A DNA stretch of 64,000 bases from an uncultured Pelagibacteraceae bacterium (GTDB lineage Bacteria; Pseudomonadota; Alphaproteobacteria; Pelagibacterales; Pelagibacteraceae): positions 1-64,000 of the forward strand of contig CACMZL010000006.1 in NCBI GenBank assembly GCA_902618205.1. The letters are read 5' to 3'. Under the pieces are notes generated by a model, which saw only the letters and a list, made by a program, of their open reading frames with translations, was not told the origin of the DNA and searched no databases. Of the stretch, positions 37,001 through 46,009 are shown piece after piece (the first letter of the stretch is position 1; each line of letters opens with the position of its first letter). The position numbers were made by a program, and so were the translations under genes.

Positions 37001-38228
37001 ATTTTTTTCCCAATCTTTTTTTTAAAATTTCTCTATCTTTATATGAATCACCACAACTATTAACTACTACTATAGTATCTTTGGATAATTTTTTTGCTTC
37101 TTTTATTGCAATTGAAAAGGCATGACTTGGTTCTAGAGAAGGTCTTAATTTTTCAAACTTAGTAACAGTTTTATAAGCAATTAAAGCATCTTCATCACTT
37201 GCCGCAGTATATCTTGCTCTTTTTGTATCTTTTAAAAAACAGTGTAGTGGAGAAATTCCAGGGTAATCAAGTCCAGCAGAAATTGATTCAGTTTCTTCTA
37301 TCTGTCCATCCGAGTCTTGATTAACATATTGAGCTGCACCATGAAGAATTCCGATTTTTGAACCGTAAGTTAAAGGTGCTGCATGTTTTTTACTTTTTGC
37401 TGGTCCACCAGCTTCCACACCAATAAATTCACACTGTTTTTTATCATAATCCATAAATTCGTTCCAAAAACCAAAACTTGAACTTCCACCACCAACACAA
37501 TTATAAAGTTTTAGTTTTCTTGGTACTGATCCGAACTCATCAATTAATTGTACTTTGAGTTCTCTTGAAATTTGACTAGTACTCCATCCACAAATACGAA
37601 CAAAGACAGCAGGTCCTACTGTGCTTCCAACACACATTGCTGTAGTATCACAATTCGCAACCCAGAATCTCATACATTCAGAAACAGCATCAACAAGTGT
37701 TTGACTTCCTGAATATACAGGTATTACTTCAGCTCCATTTTTTTTCATAGCCTTTACATTGGGCTGTTGTCTTGCAATATCTTTTGCACCCATGAAAATT
37801 TTGCATTTTAAGCCAAATTTTTTAGCTGCCATACTCAACATTTTACCCGCATAACCAGCGCCAGTGTCGCCAATAATAAATTTTTTACCAGATCGTTTAG
37901 CAAGCAGACAATGTACAGTAGCATTGTATATTTTGTGTGCTCCGCCATTTGCATCTGATACAACTTTAGACCAAATTTGAGCCCCACCTACATGATTCGT
38001 TAGATTTTCTAATTTTATAAAACGAGTAGGGGTACCAATCCAATTTTTAAAATATTTATCTCTTTCAGCTATGAATCTTTTGTCATTTTTTAATTTATTA
38101 AATAGAACTTCTAGATCTTCTATCGGCTTTTTTAATGTCTCAGGAACGTAGTTCCCTCCAAACTTCCCCCCCCAAAAACCAAGTTTGTTTACCTGATCTA
38201 TTAGTGGAATTTTTTTTTTAATTTTCAT
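36993..38228 (-). CDS. trpB: Divergent tryptophan synthase beta subunit
   Basis: 411 residues. Fold-type II PLP enzyme that would join indole and serine. The PLP lysine is K99 in NGGAHKIYNA, the N-terminus GFWGGKFGGNYVPETL is TrpB-like, and CVGGGSSSFG is the phosphate loop. Several catalytic signatures differ: LKREDLNHTGAHK reads SKVVSDANGGAHK, and ETGAGQHG reads DTGAGYAG, so the Glu equivalent to E109 is D121 and the following Gln-His are Tyr-Ala. VVGPHPYP reads TVGPAVFV. Position between trpF and trpA supports TrpB; altered activity is possible. Confidence 0.82.
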   Translation of the reverse strand: MKIKKKIPLIDQVNKLGFWGGKFGGNYVPETLKKPIEDLEVLFNKLKNDKRFIAERDKYFKNWIGTPTRFIKLENLTNHVGGAQIWSKVVSDANGGAHKIYNATVHCLLAKRSGKKFIIGDTGAGYAGKMLSMAAKKFGLKCKIFMGAKDIARQQPNVKAMKKNGAEVIPVYSGSQTLVDAVSECMRFWVANCDTTAMCVGSTVGPAVFVRICGWSTSQISRELKVQLIDEFGSVPRKLKLYNCVGGGSSSFGFWNEFMDYDKKQCEFIGVEAGGPAKSKKHAAPLTYGSKIGILHGAAQYVNQDSDGQIEETESISAGLDYPGISPLHCFLKDTKRARYTAASDEDALIAYKTVTKFEKLRPSLEPSHAFSIAIKEAKKLSKDTIVVVNSCGDSYKDREILKKRLGKKYA

Positions 38229-38842
38229 ATATTTGCAAACAAATTTAACAATTTATCGATTTTATTTATATCCTTTTTTCCATTAGTATCTTCTAGTGAT
38301 CCACTCAGATCTATAATGAAATTTTTATTATTAAATTTAGAAATATCGTCTATTTGTATATTACCTGCAATCATTTTATTTAATTCATTTGGCACAATAT
38401 CTAACAAGTTATGATCAAAACTTTCAGATTTATGATATCCTTTTGAATCAAATAAAATTATATCTGATATATCTAGATAATTTTTATATTTAATTACGTC
38501 ATCTTCTCTGGAAACTGTAAGTGCAGTTATTATTTTTATACCATATTTTATTTTAATTTCTTTTGTTCTTTTAGGATCTACATCATAGAGTTGATAGTAA
38601 TCAAAATTTAAATTCTTTATTTTTTCTAAAATTTCGTAAGTTGGATTAACAAGGACAGAAATAAATTTTATATTTTTTTTATTGACGTTAAGGAGTTCTT
38701 TTAGTTTTTCATATTCAACAAATCTTTTACTTTTTCTATAATTTGTTATAAAGCCAATAAAATTCGGTGGATTAGGATGGTCCAAGATATAGTTTAATGT
38801 TTTAGGGTCAGAGATCCCACAAATTTTTAAACCTTTAATCAT
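38225..38842 (-). CDS. trpF: Phosphoribosylanthranilate isomerase (divergent)
   Basis: 205 residues. Amadori rearrangement of phosphoribosylanthranilate. The N-terminal LKICGISDP contains the catalytic Cys (C8), and IILFDSKG carries the likely catalytic Asp. Other signatures are weak: QLHG reads QLYD, the GGTGKxFDW loop reads GYHKSESFDH, LAGGL reads IAGNI and DVSSGVE reads DLSGSLE. It overlaps trpB and pyrF by 4 bases each. Fold and position fit TrpF; efficiency or substrate could differ. Confidence 0.78.
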   Translation of the reverse strand: MIKGLKICGISDPKTLNYILDHPNPPNFIGFITNYRKSKRFVEYEKLKELLNVNKKNIKFISVLVNPTYEILEKIKNLNFDYYQLYDVDPKRTKEIKIKYGIKIITALTVSREDDVIKYKNYLDISDIILFDSKGYHKSESFDHNLLDIVPNELNKMIAGNIQIDDISKFNNKNFIIDLSGSLEDTNGKKDINKIDKLLNLFANI

Positions 38843-39513
38843 TTATCTAAATGATTAATTAATTTTTGAATATTATTTTTAATGTTACCTTTTGTAATAT
38901 CTCTACCTATCACTAACCAATCAGCACCATTTTTATAAGCTTGTTTTGGAGTAAGTGTCCTTTTTTGATCATCTGAGCTTGTGTTTAATCTTATTCCTGG
39001 AGTTATGATTTCATTCTTGAATACTTTCTTCACTATTTGAACTTCTTGAGCACTACATACAATAGCATCCAGTTTTGCTTTATTTGCTAATTTTGCTTGA
39101 TGAGTCACTAATCTTTTTACACTCTTGTTAAATCCAATTTCTTTTAATGCTTTATAGTCCAATGAGGTCAATATTGTAACGCCAATTAATTTTGCTTTTC
39201 CAGAAACTTTTTTTGCAGCTTTTAAGGCATTCAGACCAGCACTAATATGGATAGTAAGATAATTAAAATTTAAGTCACTTATAGCTCTTATCGCAGATGA
39301 GCATGTATTTGGAATATCTGAAAACTTGTAATCACCGAATGTTATTCTATTTTTGAGTGAATTAATAAATTTTCTTCCATTTTTAGAATTTAAAAACTCT
39401 AAACCAAATTTATAACCAAAAATTACATTTTTATTTTGTGTTTCCTTTAAAATTCTTTTGATTTTTTTTATATCTGTGGTGTCGCAAGCTACAAAAACTT
39501 TATTTTTCTTCAT
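38839..39513 (-). CDS. pyrF: Orotidine 5'-phosphate decarboxylase
   Basis: 224 residues. Last step of UMP synthesis. The catalytic DxKxxD is GDYKFSDIPNT; KFGLEFL, LTIHISAGLNALKAA, GVTILTSL, ITPGIR and ADWLVIGRDITKG complete the TIM-barrel pattern. It overlaps ihfB by 14 bases and trpF by 4, part of the long minus-strand run from rnd to folC. Confidence 0.92.
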   Translation of the reverse strand: MKKNKVFVACDTTDIKKIKRILKETQNKNVIFGYKFGLEFLNSKNGRKFINSLKNRITFGDYKFSDIPNTCSSAIRAISDLNFNYLTIHISAGLNALKAAKKVSGKAKLIGVTILTSLDYKALKEIGFNKSVKRLVTHQAKLANKAKLDAIVCSAQEVQIVKKVFKNEIITPGIRLNTSSDDQKRTLTPKQAYKNGADWLVIGRDITKGNIKNNIQKLINHLDK

Positions 39514-39790
39514 TTATTTTCTTTAACCATAATTTTGATGGTTTAAAAGATATATTATATTTATCTTTAATGAATATCTTTTCATTAGTTTTAGGATTCC
39601 TTGCATATCTAGCTTTTTGATGCCTAGTTTCCATTGTGAAAATATCTCGTAATTCGACTCTATTTTTTCTTTTTAAAGATTTTTTTACCTCAACTAAAAA
39701 TATATTTACTAATTTTGTAAGATCTTTTTTAAAAAAATTTGGATAGTTTTTGTTTAACTTTTTTATTATTTCTGATTTAGCTGCAGACAA
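39500..39790 (-). CDS. ihfB: Integration host factor beta-like DNA-binding protein
   Basis: 96 residues, HU/IHF fold. The N-terminal SAAKSEIIKKLNKNYP and VELRD segments and the intercalating arm ARYARNPKTNEKIFIKDKYN, then FKPSKLWLKKIN, are typical. The central GFGSF turn reads DIFTM, a departure from most IHF/HU proteins. Directly downstream of rpsA, the conserved location of ihfB. Bends DNA as a nucleoid protein. Confidence 0.87.
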   Translation of the reverse strand: MSAAKSEIIKKLNKNYPNFFKKDLTKLVNIFLVEVKKSLKRKNRVELRDIFTMETRHQKARYARNPKTNEKIFIKDKYNISFKPSKLWLKKINEEK

Positions 39791-39794
39791 TTAT

Positions 39795-41534
39795 TTACTC
39801 ATTATCCTTTTTTTTTTTATCGTCAAGTTTTTCTGAAAGTGATGAAAATGGTAAATTTTTCCCACTTAGCGGACTTGAAAATTTTGTAACAGCTTCTTTA
39901 TTTTGTAATTCTTCAAGCAATTTTATACTTAAACTTGCTTTTCTTTTCTCTAAATTTAACTCTGATATTGCAGCATCAATTCTCTCACCCCCAACAAACC
40001 TTGAAGGTCTAGCATCTGACGAACTTACAGCAATATTTGATTTTTTTATTAAAAATTCTAGCTCACATTTTTCAGGTTTTACTATTAATCCCTTATTATC
40101 AGATGAAACTACTTGAACTGTGACGACATCATTTAATTTTTTGTCTTTAAACCAATCAAACGGATCTGCACTCAGCTGCTTCAAGCCAACTCTAACTTTT
40201 TGTTCTTCTTTCTTTATTTCTAACACCTTAACCTTTAATTTTTCACCTTTTTTATATTTTTTTAACTCCTCTTCAGGTTTATTTGTATAACTCAAATCAT
40301 TGGCGTGTAAAAATCCATCGATCTCAAAGTTGTCTATCTTGATATACAAAGCATACTCATTTGCATTTGATATAATTCCATTTACTTCGCTACCTTCTGG
40401 ATGTTTATCCAAAAATGATTGATATGGATTTTCAATTGCAAGTTTATGTGAAATCGCTATTCTTCTCTTATCTTTATCTATTTCAGTAATAACACATTCA
40501 ATAGTATCACCTTCATTAAATAATTTTTTCGGTACTACGTTTCTCTTAGTCCAACTCATTTCACTATTATGCAACAAAGTACTCAGACCTGGTTCTAAAC
40601 TACAAAAACATCCATAATCTGTAATCTTATCAATTTGAACTTTATATTTTTTTCCAATTTCATAGTTTGAAATATGCTCAAATGGATCGGGAGATAATTG
40701 TTTAATTGAACAACCGACCTGTAGTTTTTGTAAGTCTACCGAAATTACTTTTAGATCATGTTTCTCGCCGATATTGAAAATTTCATCAGGATGATTTACT
40801 CTGCTATAACTGATCTCTTGCAAATGACATAGTGTGTCTATGGTTCCGTCAGGTGTATTTACCTCAAAAAAACATCCAAATGATGAGTAACCTTTTACTA
40901 CTGCATCTTTAATTATGTCTCCAACTTTAAACATACTTACTATTTTTGCTTTATCTTCTCTTTTACTAGAAGAAACAATTTGTCTTCTTGAAACACATGC
41001 ATTTCCTCTCAATTTATCCAATTTTATAATTGCAAATTTCTGTTCCACTCCTATTAAGTGATCAATATTTTTTAAAGGTTTATCACTAATCTGTGAACCT
41101 GGGCAAAACATAAGAGATCCAGTTTCTATGTGCTCAACAATAACTCCACCTTTGCATTTTGATGTGATTTTTCCTAATATCGATTGGTTTTCCTCATATG
41201 CCTTTTCTAATTTAAACCAACCCTTAATTTTTTGAGCTTTAATTGCCGAGACTATGACCTCTCCATTCTTATCTTCAATTTTTTCTAACAAAACTGGAAT
41301 TTCTTGACCTACATCTATTTTGTCTTTCAAGCCTATTAGTTTTAACTCATTTATATCAACAATCGGCTCACTTTTTAATCCAGGTATAAAGATAAAAACA
41401 AATTTTTCCGTAATTTTTGTAATCTTTCCCTCGATTATTTTTCCTTCCTCTATTTTATTTTTTGAAAGTTGTGAATTTAGCAATTCTTCAAATTTTTTGC
41501 TATCAGGTGAGTTTAAATCTTTATAAATTTCCAT
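39795..41534 (-). CDS. rpsA: 30S ribosomal protein S1
   Basis: 579 residues with six S1 (OB) repeats, for example VIEGKITKITEKFVF, VKGYSSFGCFFEV, KITDYGCFCSLEPGLSTLLH, NEYALYIKIDNFEIDGFLHANDLS. S1 brings mRNAs to the 30S subunit, important in a genome where many starts lack strong Shine-Dalgarno sites. One-base overlap with cmk; 4 bases before ihfB. The order cmk-rpsA-ihfB is widely conserved. Confidence 0.96.
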   Translation of the reverse strand: MEIYKDLNSPDSKKFEELLNSQLSKNKIEEGKIIEGKITKITEKFVFIFIPGLKSEPIVDINELKLIGLKDKIDVGQEIPVLLEKIEDKNGEVIVSAIKAQKIKGWFKLEKAYEENQSILGKITSKCKGGVIVEHIETGSLMFCPGSQISDKPLKNIDHLIGVEQKFAIIKLDKLRGNACVSRRQIVSSSKREDKAKIVSMFKVGDIIKDAVVKGYSSFGCFFEVNTPDGTIDTLCHLQEISYSRVNHPDEIFNIGEKHDLKVISVDLQKLQVGCSIKQLSPDPFEHISNYEIGKKYKVQIDKITDYGCFCSLEPGLSTLLHNSEMSWTKRNVVPKKLFNEGDTIECVITEIDKDKRRIAISHKLAIENPYQSFLDKHPEGSEVNGIISNANEYALYIKIDNFEIDGFLHANDLSYTNKPEEELKKYKKGEKLKVKVLEIKKEEQKVRVGLKQLSADPFDWFKDKKLNDVVTVQVVSSDNKGLIVKPEKCELEFLIKKSNIAVSSSDARPSRFVGGERIDAAISELNLEKRKASLSIKLLEELQNKEAVTKFSSPLSGKNLPFSSLSEKLDDKKKKDNE

Positions 41535-42190
41535 TAATTGCGAATTTTTTTATCCATAATTGCTTTTATTTTATAAAAGCTCGCTTTCTTACTTAATTTG
41601 GAAGTATTAATCAAGATTGAATCTTTAGTTCGTCTTAATGGACTATTTTTACGATTTTTATCTAAATAGTCCCTTTTTTCAAGGTTTTTAAGAACTTCTT
41701 TAAAGCTAATTTTATTTTTTAATTTTTTATACTCTAAATAACGTCTTTTGGCTCTAGTTTTTAAATCTGCAGTTATAAAAAATTTGAACATTGCATCTTT
41801 CATTATGACAGATGTTATATCTCGTCCATCAAGAACAGAACCTGCAAACTTTATGGGTGGATTGTAAGCAATATTTAGTTGGAACTTTTTTACTAAATTT
41901 CTAATTTTATTATCTTTAGCGATTATAGAGGCAGATAACGCAATTTTATCAGCTAGTAATTTTTTATTATTTAAATCTTTTATATTAATTTTATTTATTT
42001 TTTTTTTTACTAATTGGTAATTAAAATTAGTCCCATATATAAGTTTTAAATTTCCAACATATCTATAAATTTTTCCAGTATCCAAGTATATTAAATTATA
42101 AGCTTTTGATATCATTTTTGCTTGAGTTCCAGCTCCTGCGGCAGCAGGAGAGTCTATTGCAACTGTTATTATATTCTTTCTTTTTTTCAA
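41534..42190 (-). CDS. cmk: Cytidylate kinase with altered Walker A
   Basis: 218 residues between aroA and rpsA. Family features are YLDTGKIYRYVG, DGRDITSV (usual GRDIGTVV) and FITADLKTRAKRRYLEYKKL. The P-loop is odd: instead of DGPAASGKGT it reads DSPAAAGAGTQAK, so the Lys that contacts ATP phosphates is Ala (codon GCT, confirmed on the sequence). Either another Lys, such as that in TQAK, substitutes, or activity is reduced. It should make CDP/dCDP from CMP/dCMP. Confidence 0.85.
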   Translation of the reverse strand: MKKRKNIITVAIDSPAAAGAGTQAKMISKAYNLIYLDTGKIYRYVGNLKLIYGTNFNYQLVKKKINKINIKDLNNKKLLADKIALSASIIAKDNKIRNLVKKFQLNIAYNPPIKFAGSVLDGRDITSVIMKDAMFKFFITADLKTRAKRRYLEYKKLKNKISFKEVLKNLEKRDYLDKNRKNSPLRRTKDSILINTSKLSKKASFYKIKAIMDKKIRN

Positions 42191-43512
42191 TTAATTTTTG
42201 CACCAAGTTGTTTTAAAATTTTAAAAAAATTCGGAAATGAGGTTTTGGCTGAGTCTGTATCATAAATTTTCCACTCTCCACCTAATGTTAAACTAGCAAT
42301 ACAAGACATCATCAATACTCTATGATCCTTCATAAAATTTTTAATTACATATTTTCCCTCTAATTTTAGATCTGGGTTACCATATATTTTAATATCATAA
42401 TTATTTCTCTTAACTTTTATTCCAAGTTTGTTTAATATTTTAATAGCTATATCTAATCTTGGGCTTTCTTTTTTATTTAATTCAGACAAATTCTTAAAAT
42501 GAGATATTCCTTTTGCTTTAGCAGCAGCAATGAAAATTATTAAAAATTCATCAATTGCCGAACTATTTAATTTTTCAGGGCATTTAATGCTTAGTAGTTT
42601 ACTTTTACTCTTCACATGAATATCTGCTATTAATTCACCTTTGTAATTTTTTTTATTCTTAAAATTTATATTTGCCTTCATTTTATTTAAAATAGTTATT
42701 ATCCCAGTCCTTGTTTTATTGATATTGACATTTTTGATAACTAAGTAAGACTTTTTTGACAATAAAGTTAATACAATAAAAAAAGCACAGGAACTAATAT
42801 CACCTGGTATTATATAATCAAAACTTTTGAAATTTGATATTCCTTTTATTTCAATAAAATCAAATTTTTTATTTTTAGAAATTTTTATTGGTATATTTAA
42901 ATGTTTAAAAAACATTTCTGTATGATCTCTTGATTTTTTTGCTTTAATTTTTGTTAAGCCATGAGTTTTTAAAGCAGCCAACATCACAGCACTTTTGCAT
43001 TGTGCACTTCCTAGTTTTTCAAAATAATTTATAGGTCTTAAAAATTCAGACCCAATAATTTTAACAGGTAATTTTCTATTCGAAGAATTTATATTTGCGC
43101 CAAATAAACTTAAAGGCTCAGTAACCCTAGAAAAGTCTCTTTTGGACAAACTTTTATCACCTACAATTTTTACACTTTTGTTTACATTAATTAATAATCC
43201 CAAGATTAATCTTGCAAGAGTTCCAGAATTTCCCGCATCAATTACTAGGTTTTTTTTTAATTTATAACCATTTAGTCCATAACCTGTTATTTCATAATGT
43301 GAACTAAATTTTTTATATTTAATACCAAGACTTTTTATTGTTTTTAAAGCATTAAAAACATCTTCAGACTCTAATAGATTGTATAGCTTTGATTTTCCTA
43401 TTGCTTGAGATGCTAACAGGACACTTCTAATTGAAATACTTTTATCTCCACTAACTCCAATTTTTTTTTTAAAAGGAGTTATTTTTTTTTTAATAACTAT
43501 GTGATTTGTCAT
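42187..43512 (-). CDS. aroA: 3-phosphoshikimate 1-carboxyvinyltransferase (EPSP synthase)
   Basis: 441 residues. Joins PEP to shikimate-3-phosphate. Core motifs GVSGDKSISIRSVLLAS (usual SISHRA), DAGNSGTLARLILGLL, AQCKSAVMLAALK, SRDHTEMFF, SAIDEFLIIFIAAA and ESPRLDIA are present. The Asn-Ser-Gly-Thr-Leu loop is followed by Ala rather than the usual Met-Arg context, a variant of the PEP-site region. It overlaps cmk by 4 bases, the usual aroA-cmk-rpsA order. Confidence 0.93.
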   Translation of the reverse strand: MTNHIVIKKKITPFKKKIGVSGDKSISIRSVLLASQAIGKSKLYNLLESEDVFNALKTIKSLGIKYKKFSSHYEITGYGLNGYKLKKNLVIDAGNSGTLARLILGLLINVNKSVKIVGDKSLSKRDFSRVTEPLSLFGANINSSNRKLPVKIIGSEFLRPINYFEKLGSAQCKSAVMLAALKTHGLTKIKAKKSRDHTEMFFKHLNIPIKISKNKKFDFIEIKGISNFKSFDYIIPGDISSCAFFIVLTLLSKKSYLVIKNVNINKTRTGIITILNKMKANINFKNKKNYKGELIADIHVKSKSKLLSIKCPEKLNSSAIDEFLIIFIAAAKAKGISHFKNLSELNKKESPRLDIAIKILNKLGIKVKRNNYDIKIYGNPDLKLEGKYVIKNFMKDHRVLMMSCIASLTLGGEWKIYDTDSAKTSFPNFFKILKQLGAKIN

Positions 43513-43518
43513 TAACTA

Positions 43519-44295
43519 CTAATTTATGTTGAACTCATCACCAAAATACTGACTTTTAGCTAATTTATTAGAAATAACTTCATGAGGACTTCCTGATGCA
43601 ATAATTTTACCATTGGATAAAATAATTGCTCTATCAACACAATTTAAAAGATCTCTGGCCTGATGATCACATACCACAACTGTTATCTCTTCGGTTGATT
43701 GCAGGTTAAGTATAACTTCTTGAAGCATTTTTATTGTTAGAATATCAAGTGCAGCAAAAGGTTCATCTAATAATAAAATTTTTGGATCATTCATAAGGGC
43801 CATAGCTATAACCAGTTTTTTTTTTTGACCTCCAGACAAATGTTTTGATTGAATATTTAAAAGTGGTTCGAATTCGAATTGGCCAATAAGTTTTTCTATT
43901 TTTTGTTTTCTTGCCTCTTTTTCGGCAATATGTATCTCTGAAACAAGTTTAAGATTATCAATTAATGACAAATCATGAATTATTCCTCCATATTGAGGAA
44001 CCAATCCAAGTTTAAATTTTGTAAATCTTTCATTGATTGGAAGATTAGTGCAATCAATTCCATTTATAATTATTTCACCGTAATTAGGATCTTTTAAACC
44101 TGTAATTAAATTAAATATAGTTGATTTTCCAACTCCATTGGGCCCTAACATACCAAGAATTTCTTGTTTATTAATTTTAAAATTTAAATTGTTGATTATT
44201 TCTCTTTTATTGAAAAAAACAGATATATTTCTTAGTTCAATAATAGGTTCCTCACCTTTAAAACTCTTAATTCTAAATTTTTTTATAAGACCCAT
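43519..44295 (-). CDS. lptB: LPS export ABC transporter ATP-binding protein LptB
   Basis: 258 residues. Powers extraction of LPS from the inner membrane with LptF/LptG. Walker A GPNGVGKST (51-59), signature LSGGQKKK, Walker B ILLLDEPFAALD and the H-loop VCDHQARD are clear. The N-terminus has about 20 extra residues before the ABC fold. Shares one base with lptC upstream. No lptA is between them, unlike the common lptC-lptA-lptB order. Confidence 0.92.
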   Translation of the reverse strand: MGLIKKFRIKSFKGEEPIIELRNISVFFNKREIINNLNFKINKQEILGMLGPNGVGKSTIFNLITGLKDPNYGEIIINGIDCTNLPINERFTKFKLGLVPQYGGIIHDLSLIDNLKLVSEIHIAEKEARKQKIEKLIGQFEFEPLLNIQSKHLSGGQKKKLVIAMALMNDPKILLLDEPFAALDILTIKMLQEVILNLQSTEEITVVVCDHQARDLLNCVDRAIILSNGKIIASGSPHEVISNKLAKSQYFGDEFNIN

Positions 44296-45032
44296 TATTC
44301 AACTCTAATATTTACTTTATTTTCAGAATTTATCACAATATCTTTTGTTTTTATATTTAAGGAAATACTATCTGCATTCATTATAGAATTTTCGTTTTTT
44401 ACTGTTACATTGCCGTAACCAACAGCGATGTTGTCATTAAAACTAAAGTCGAGATTATCGCATAAAATTATTTTATCATCAAAATTTATTTTCACGTTGT
44501 TAAAAAAAGAGGAATTATAGTTTTCATAATTATATTTTGCATTATCGGAAATTATATAAATTTCATTTTTTTCAGAAGAGAAAATTGTTCCATTTACAGT
44601 ATTTAATTCTAAAACATTACTATTCTTTAAATTTGTCTGACCATTTTTTGCAAAAATTTTAAAGGTATCTCCTCTTTTATTTGAAGCAATATATTCAATT
44701 TGTTTGGTCAAATTTTTATTTTGATTTATGTAATCATCAGAATTTAATATTACATTATTTTTATTTTTATCGTTTAATTTAACTTTAGTATTGGTGTCAA
44801 TGTTATTAGTATTTGTTTTTGATGTATTATCCAAGTTTTGCATTTCTTTATCCCCAAGAATTACTTGATCATTTTGTAATTTTGAAACTTCATTATAAAT
44901 TGTTTCTGATTTTTCATTTATGCTTATACGATTTAAATCTTCATTTGAATAAAAATATATAAAATATACTCCCCCTATTATTATTATTATTAAAGAAAAT
45001 AAAATAAGTTGTAATACGGACTTTATTGACAT
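44295..45032 (-). CDS. lptC: LptC-like LPS export protein
   Basis: 245 residues. One N-terminal membrane helix (about 7-27), an Asn-rich spacer, then a beta-jellyroll-like domain of LptC/OstA type (FKIFAKNGQTNLKNSNVLEL, IYIISDNAKYNYENYNSSFF, AVGYGNVTVKNENSIMNAD). LptC hands LPS from LptBFG to LptA in the periplasm. It shares one base with kdsD and one with lptB. The sequence is weakly conserved, and the call leans on position between kdsD and lptB. Confidence 0.78.
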   Translation of the reverse strand: MSIKSVLQLILFSLIIIIIGGVYFIYFYSNEDLNRISINEKSETIYNEVSKLQNDQVILGDKEMQNLDNTSKTNTNNIDTNTKVKLNDKNKNNVILNSDDYINQNKNLTKQIEYIASNKRGDTFKIFAKNGQTNLKNSNVLELNTVNGTIFSSEKNEIYIISDNAKYNYENYNSSFFNNVKINFDDKIILCDNLDFSFNDNIAVGYGNVTVKNENSIMNADSISLNIKTKDIVINSENKVNIRVE

Positions 45033-46009
45033 TAATTAATATTAGATCTTAAAATATCATGCATATGAATAATTCCAATCGTCTTATTATTTCTCTTATT
45101 TTCGTGAACACAAAGAGAGGTTATTTTTTTTGAGTTCATTATGGATAATGCTTTTGCAGCTAATGTATCTTTATCGATACTTAATGGTTTCTTTTTCATT
45201 ATTTTTTTTAAGTCTAAATTTTCAAATTTTTTATATTTTTGAGCAATTCTTTTTAAATCACCATCTGTAAGAATTCCTACGGTATTACTGTTTTTTTTTA
45301 TTAATAGTACACCTAGCTTTTTGTCGTTTATTTCCCTTATAGCTCTTTCCATACTCGCATTTTCATTTACATTTGGAATTTTTTTCCCTGTTGACATCAA
45401 GTCGCCTACAGTTTTTAACTTTAAAGATAACGATCCACTTGGATGAATTTTTTTAAAATCAAACTTTGTAAAATTTTTATTATTCATACAAGCAATAGAA
45501 ATGGCATCTCCCAATGCAAGTTGCGCTGTTGTAGATGACGTAGGTACTATATTTTCTAAACCCGCTTCCTTAATTTTGGGTACTAAAAATTTAACATTAG
45601 AGTATTTGTATAGTAAAGAGTCTTTTCTAGATGTTATTCCTATAAGTTTTATATTTTTATTTCTGGTTACATATTGTATTATATTGTTTAACTCATTACT
45701 CTGACCGCTGTTACTAATTAAAATTACTACATCATTAGACGATATTTGACCCATATCACCGTGACTGGCATTAGATGCATCTAGAAAAAAGGATGAAGTA
45801 CCAGTTGATGATAGTGTTGCCGCCCATTTTCTGGCTATGATACCACTTTTTCCGACTCCAGATATTATAATTTTACCATTTTTACAATTCAAAATAGTTT
45901 TAACTATTTCAATGAAAGATTTATTTATGCTTCTTTTTAAATTTTTTAATGCATTAATTTCGAATTGAATTACGTTTTTTGCAATTTCTTTTGTTTTTAA
46001 TTTTTGCAT
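45032..46009 (-). CDS. kdsD: Arabinose-5-phosphate isomerase
   Basis: 325 residues: SIS sugar-isomerase domain (about 40-170; ISGVGKSGIIARKWAATLSS, NASHGDMG, LISNSGQSNEL) followed by two CBS domains (GVLLIKKNSNTVGILTDGDL and LCVHENKRNNKTIGIIHMHD). Makes arabinose-5-phosphate, the precursor of KDO for LPS. Its location in front of lptC-lptB is the usual one; kdsB is at 51.2 kb. Confidence 0.93.
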   Translation of the reverse strand: MQKLKTKEIAKNVIQFEINALKNLKRSINKSFIEIVKTILNCKNGKIIISGVGKSGIIARKWAATLSSTGTSSFFLDASNASHGDMGQISSNDVVILISNSGQSNELNNIIQYVTRNKNIKLIGITSRKDSLLYKYSNVKFLVPKIKEAGLENIVPTSSTTAQLALGDAISIACMNNKNFTKFDFKKIHPSGSLSLKLKTVGDLMSTGKKIPNVNENASMERAIREINDKKLGVLLIKKNSNTVGILTDGDLKRIAQKYKKFENLDLKKIMKKKPLSIDKDTLAAKALSIMNSKKITSLCVHENKRNNKTIGIIHMHDILRSNIN

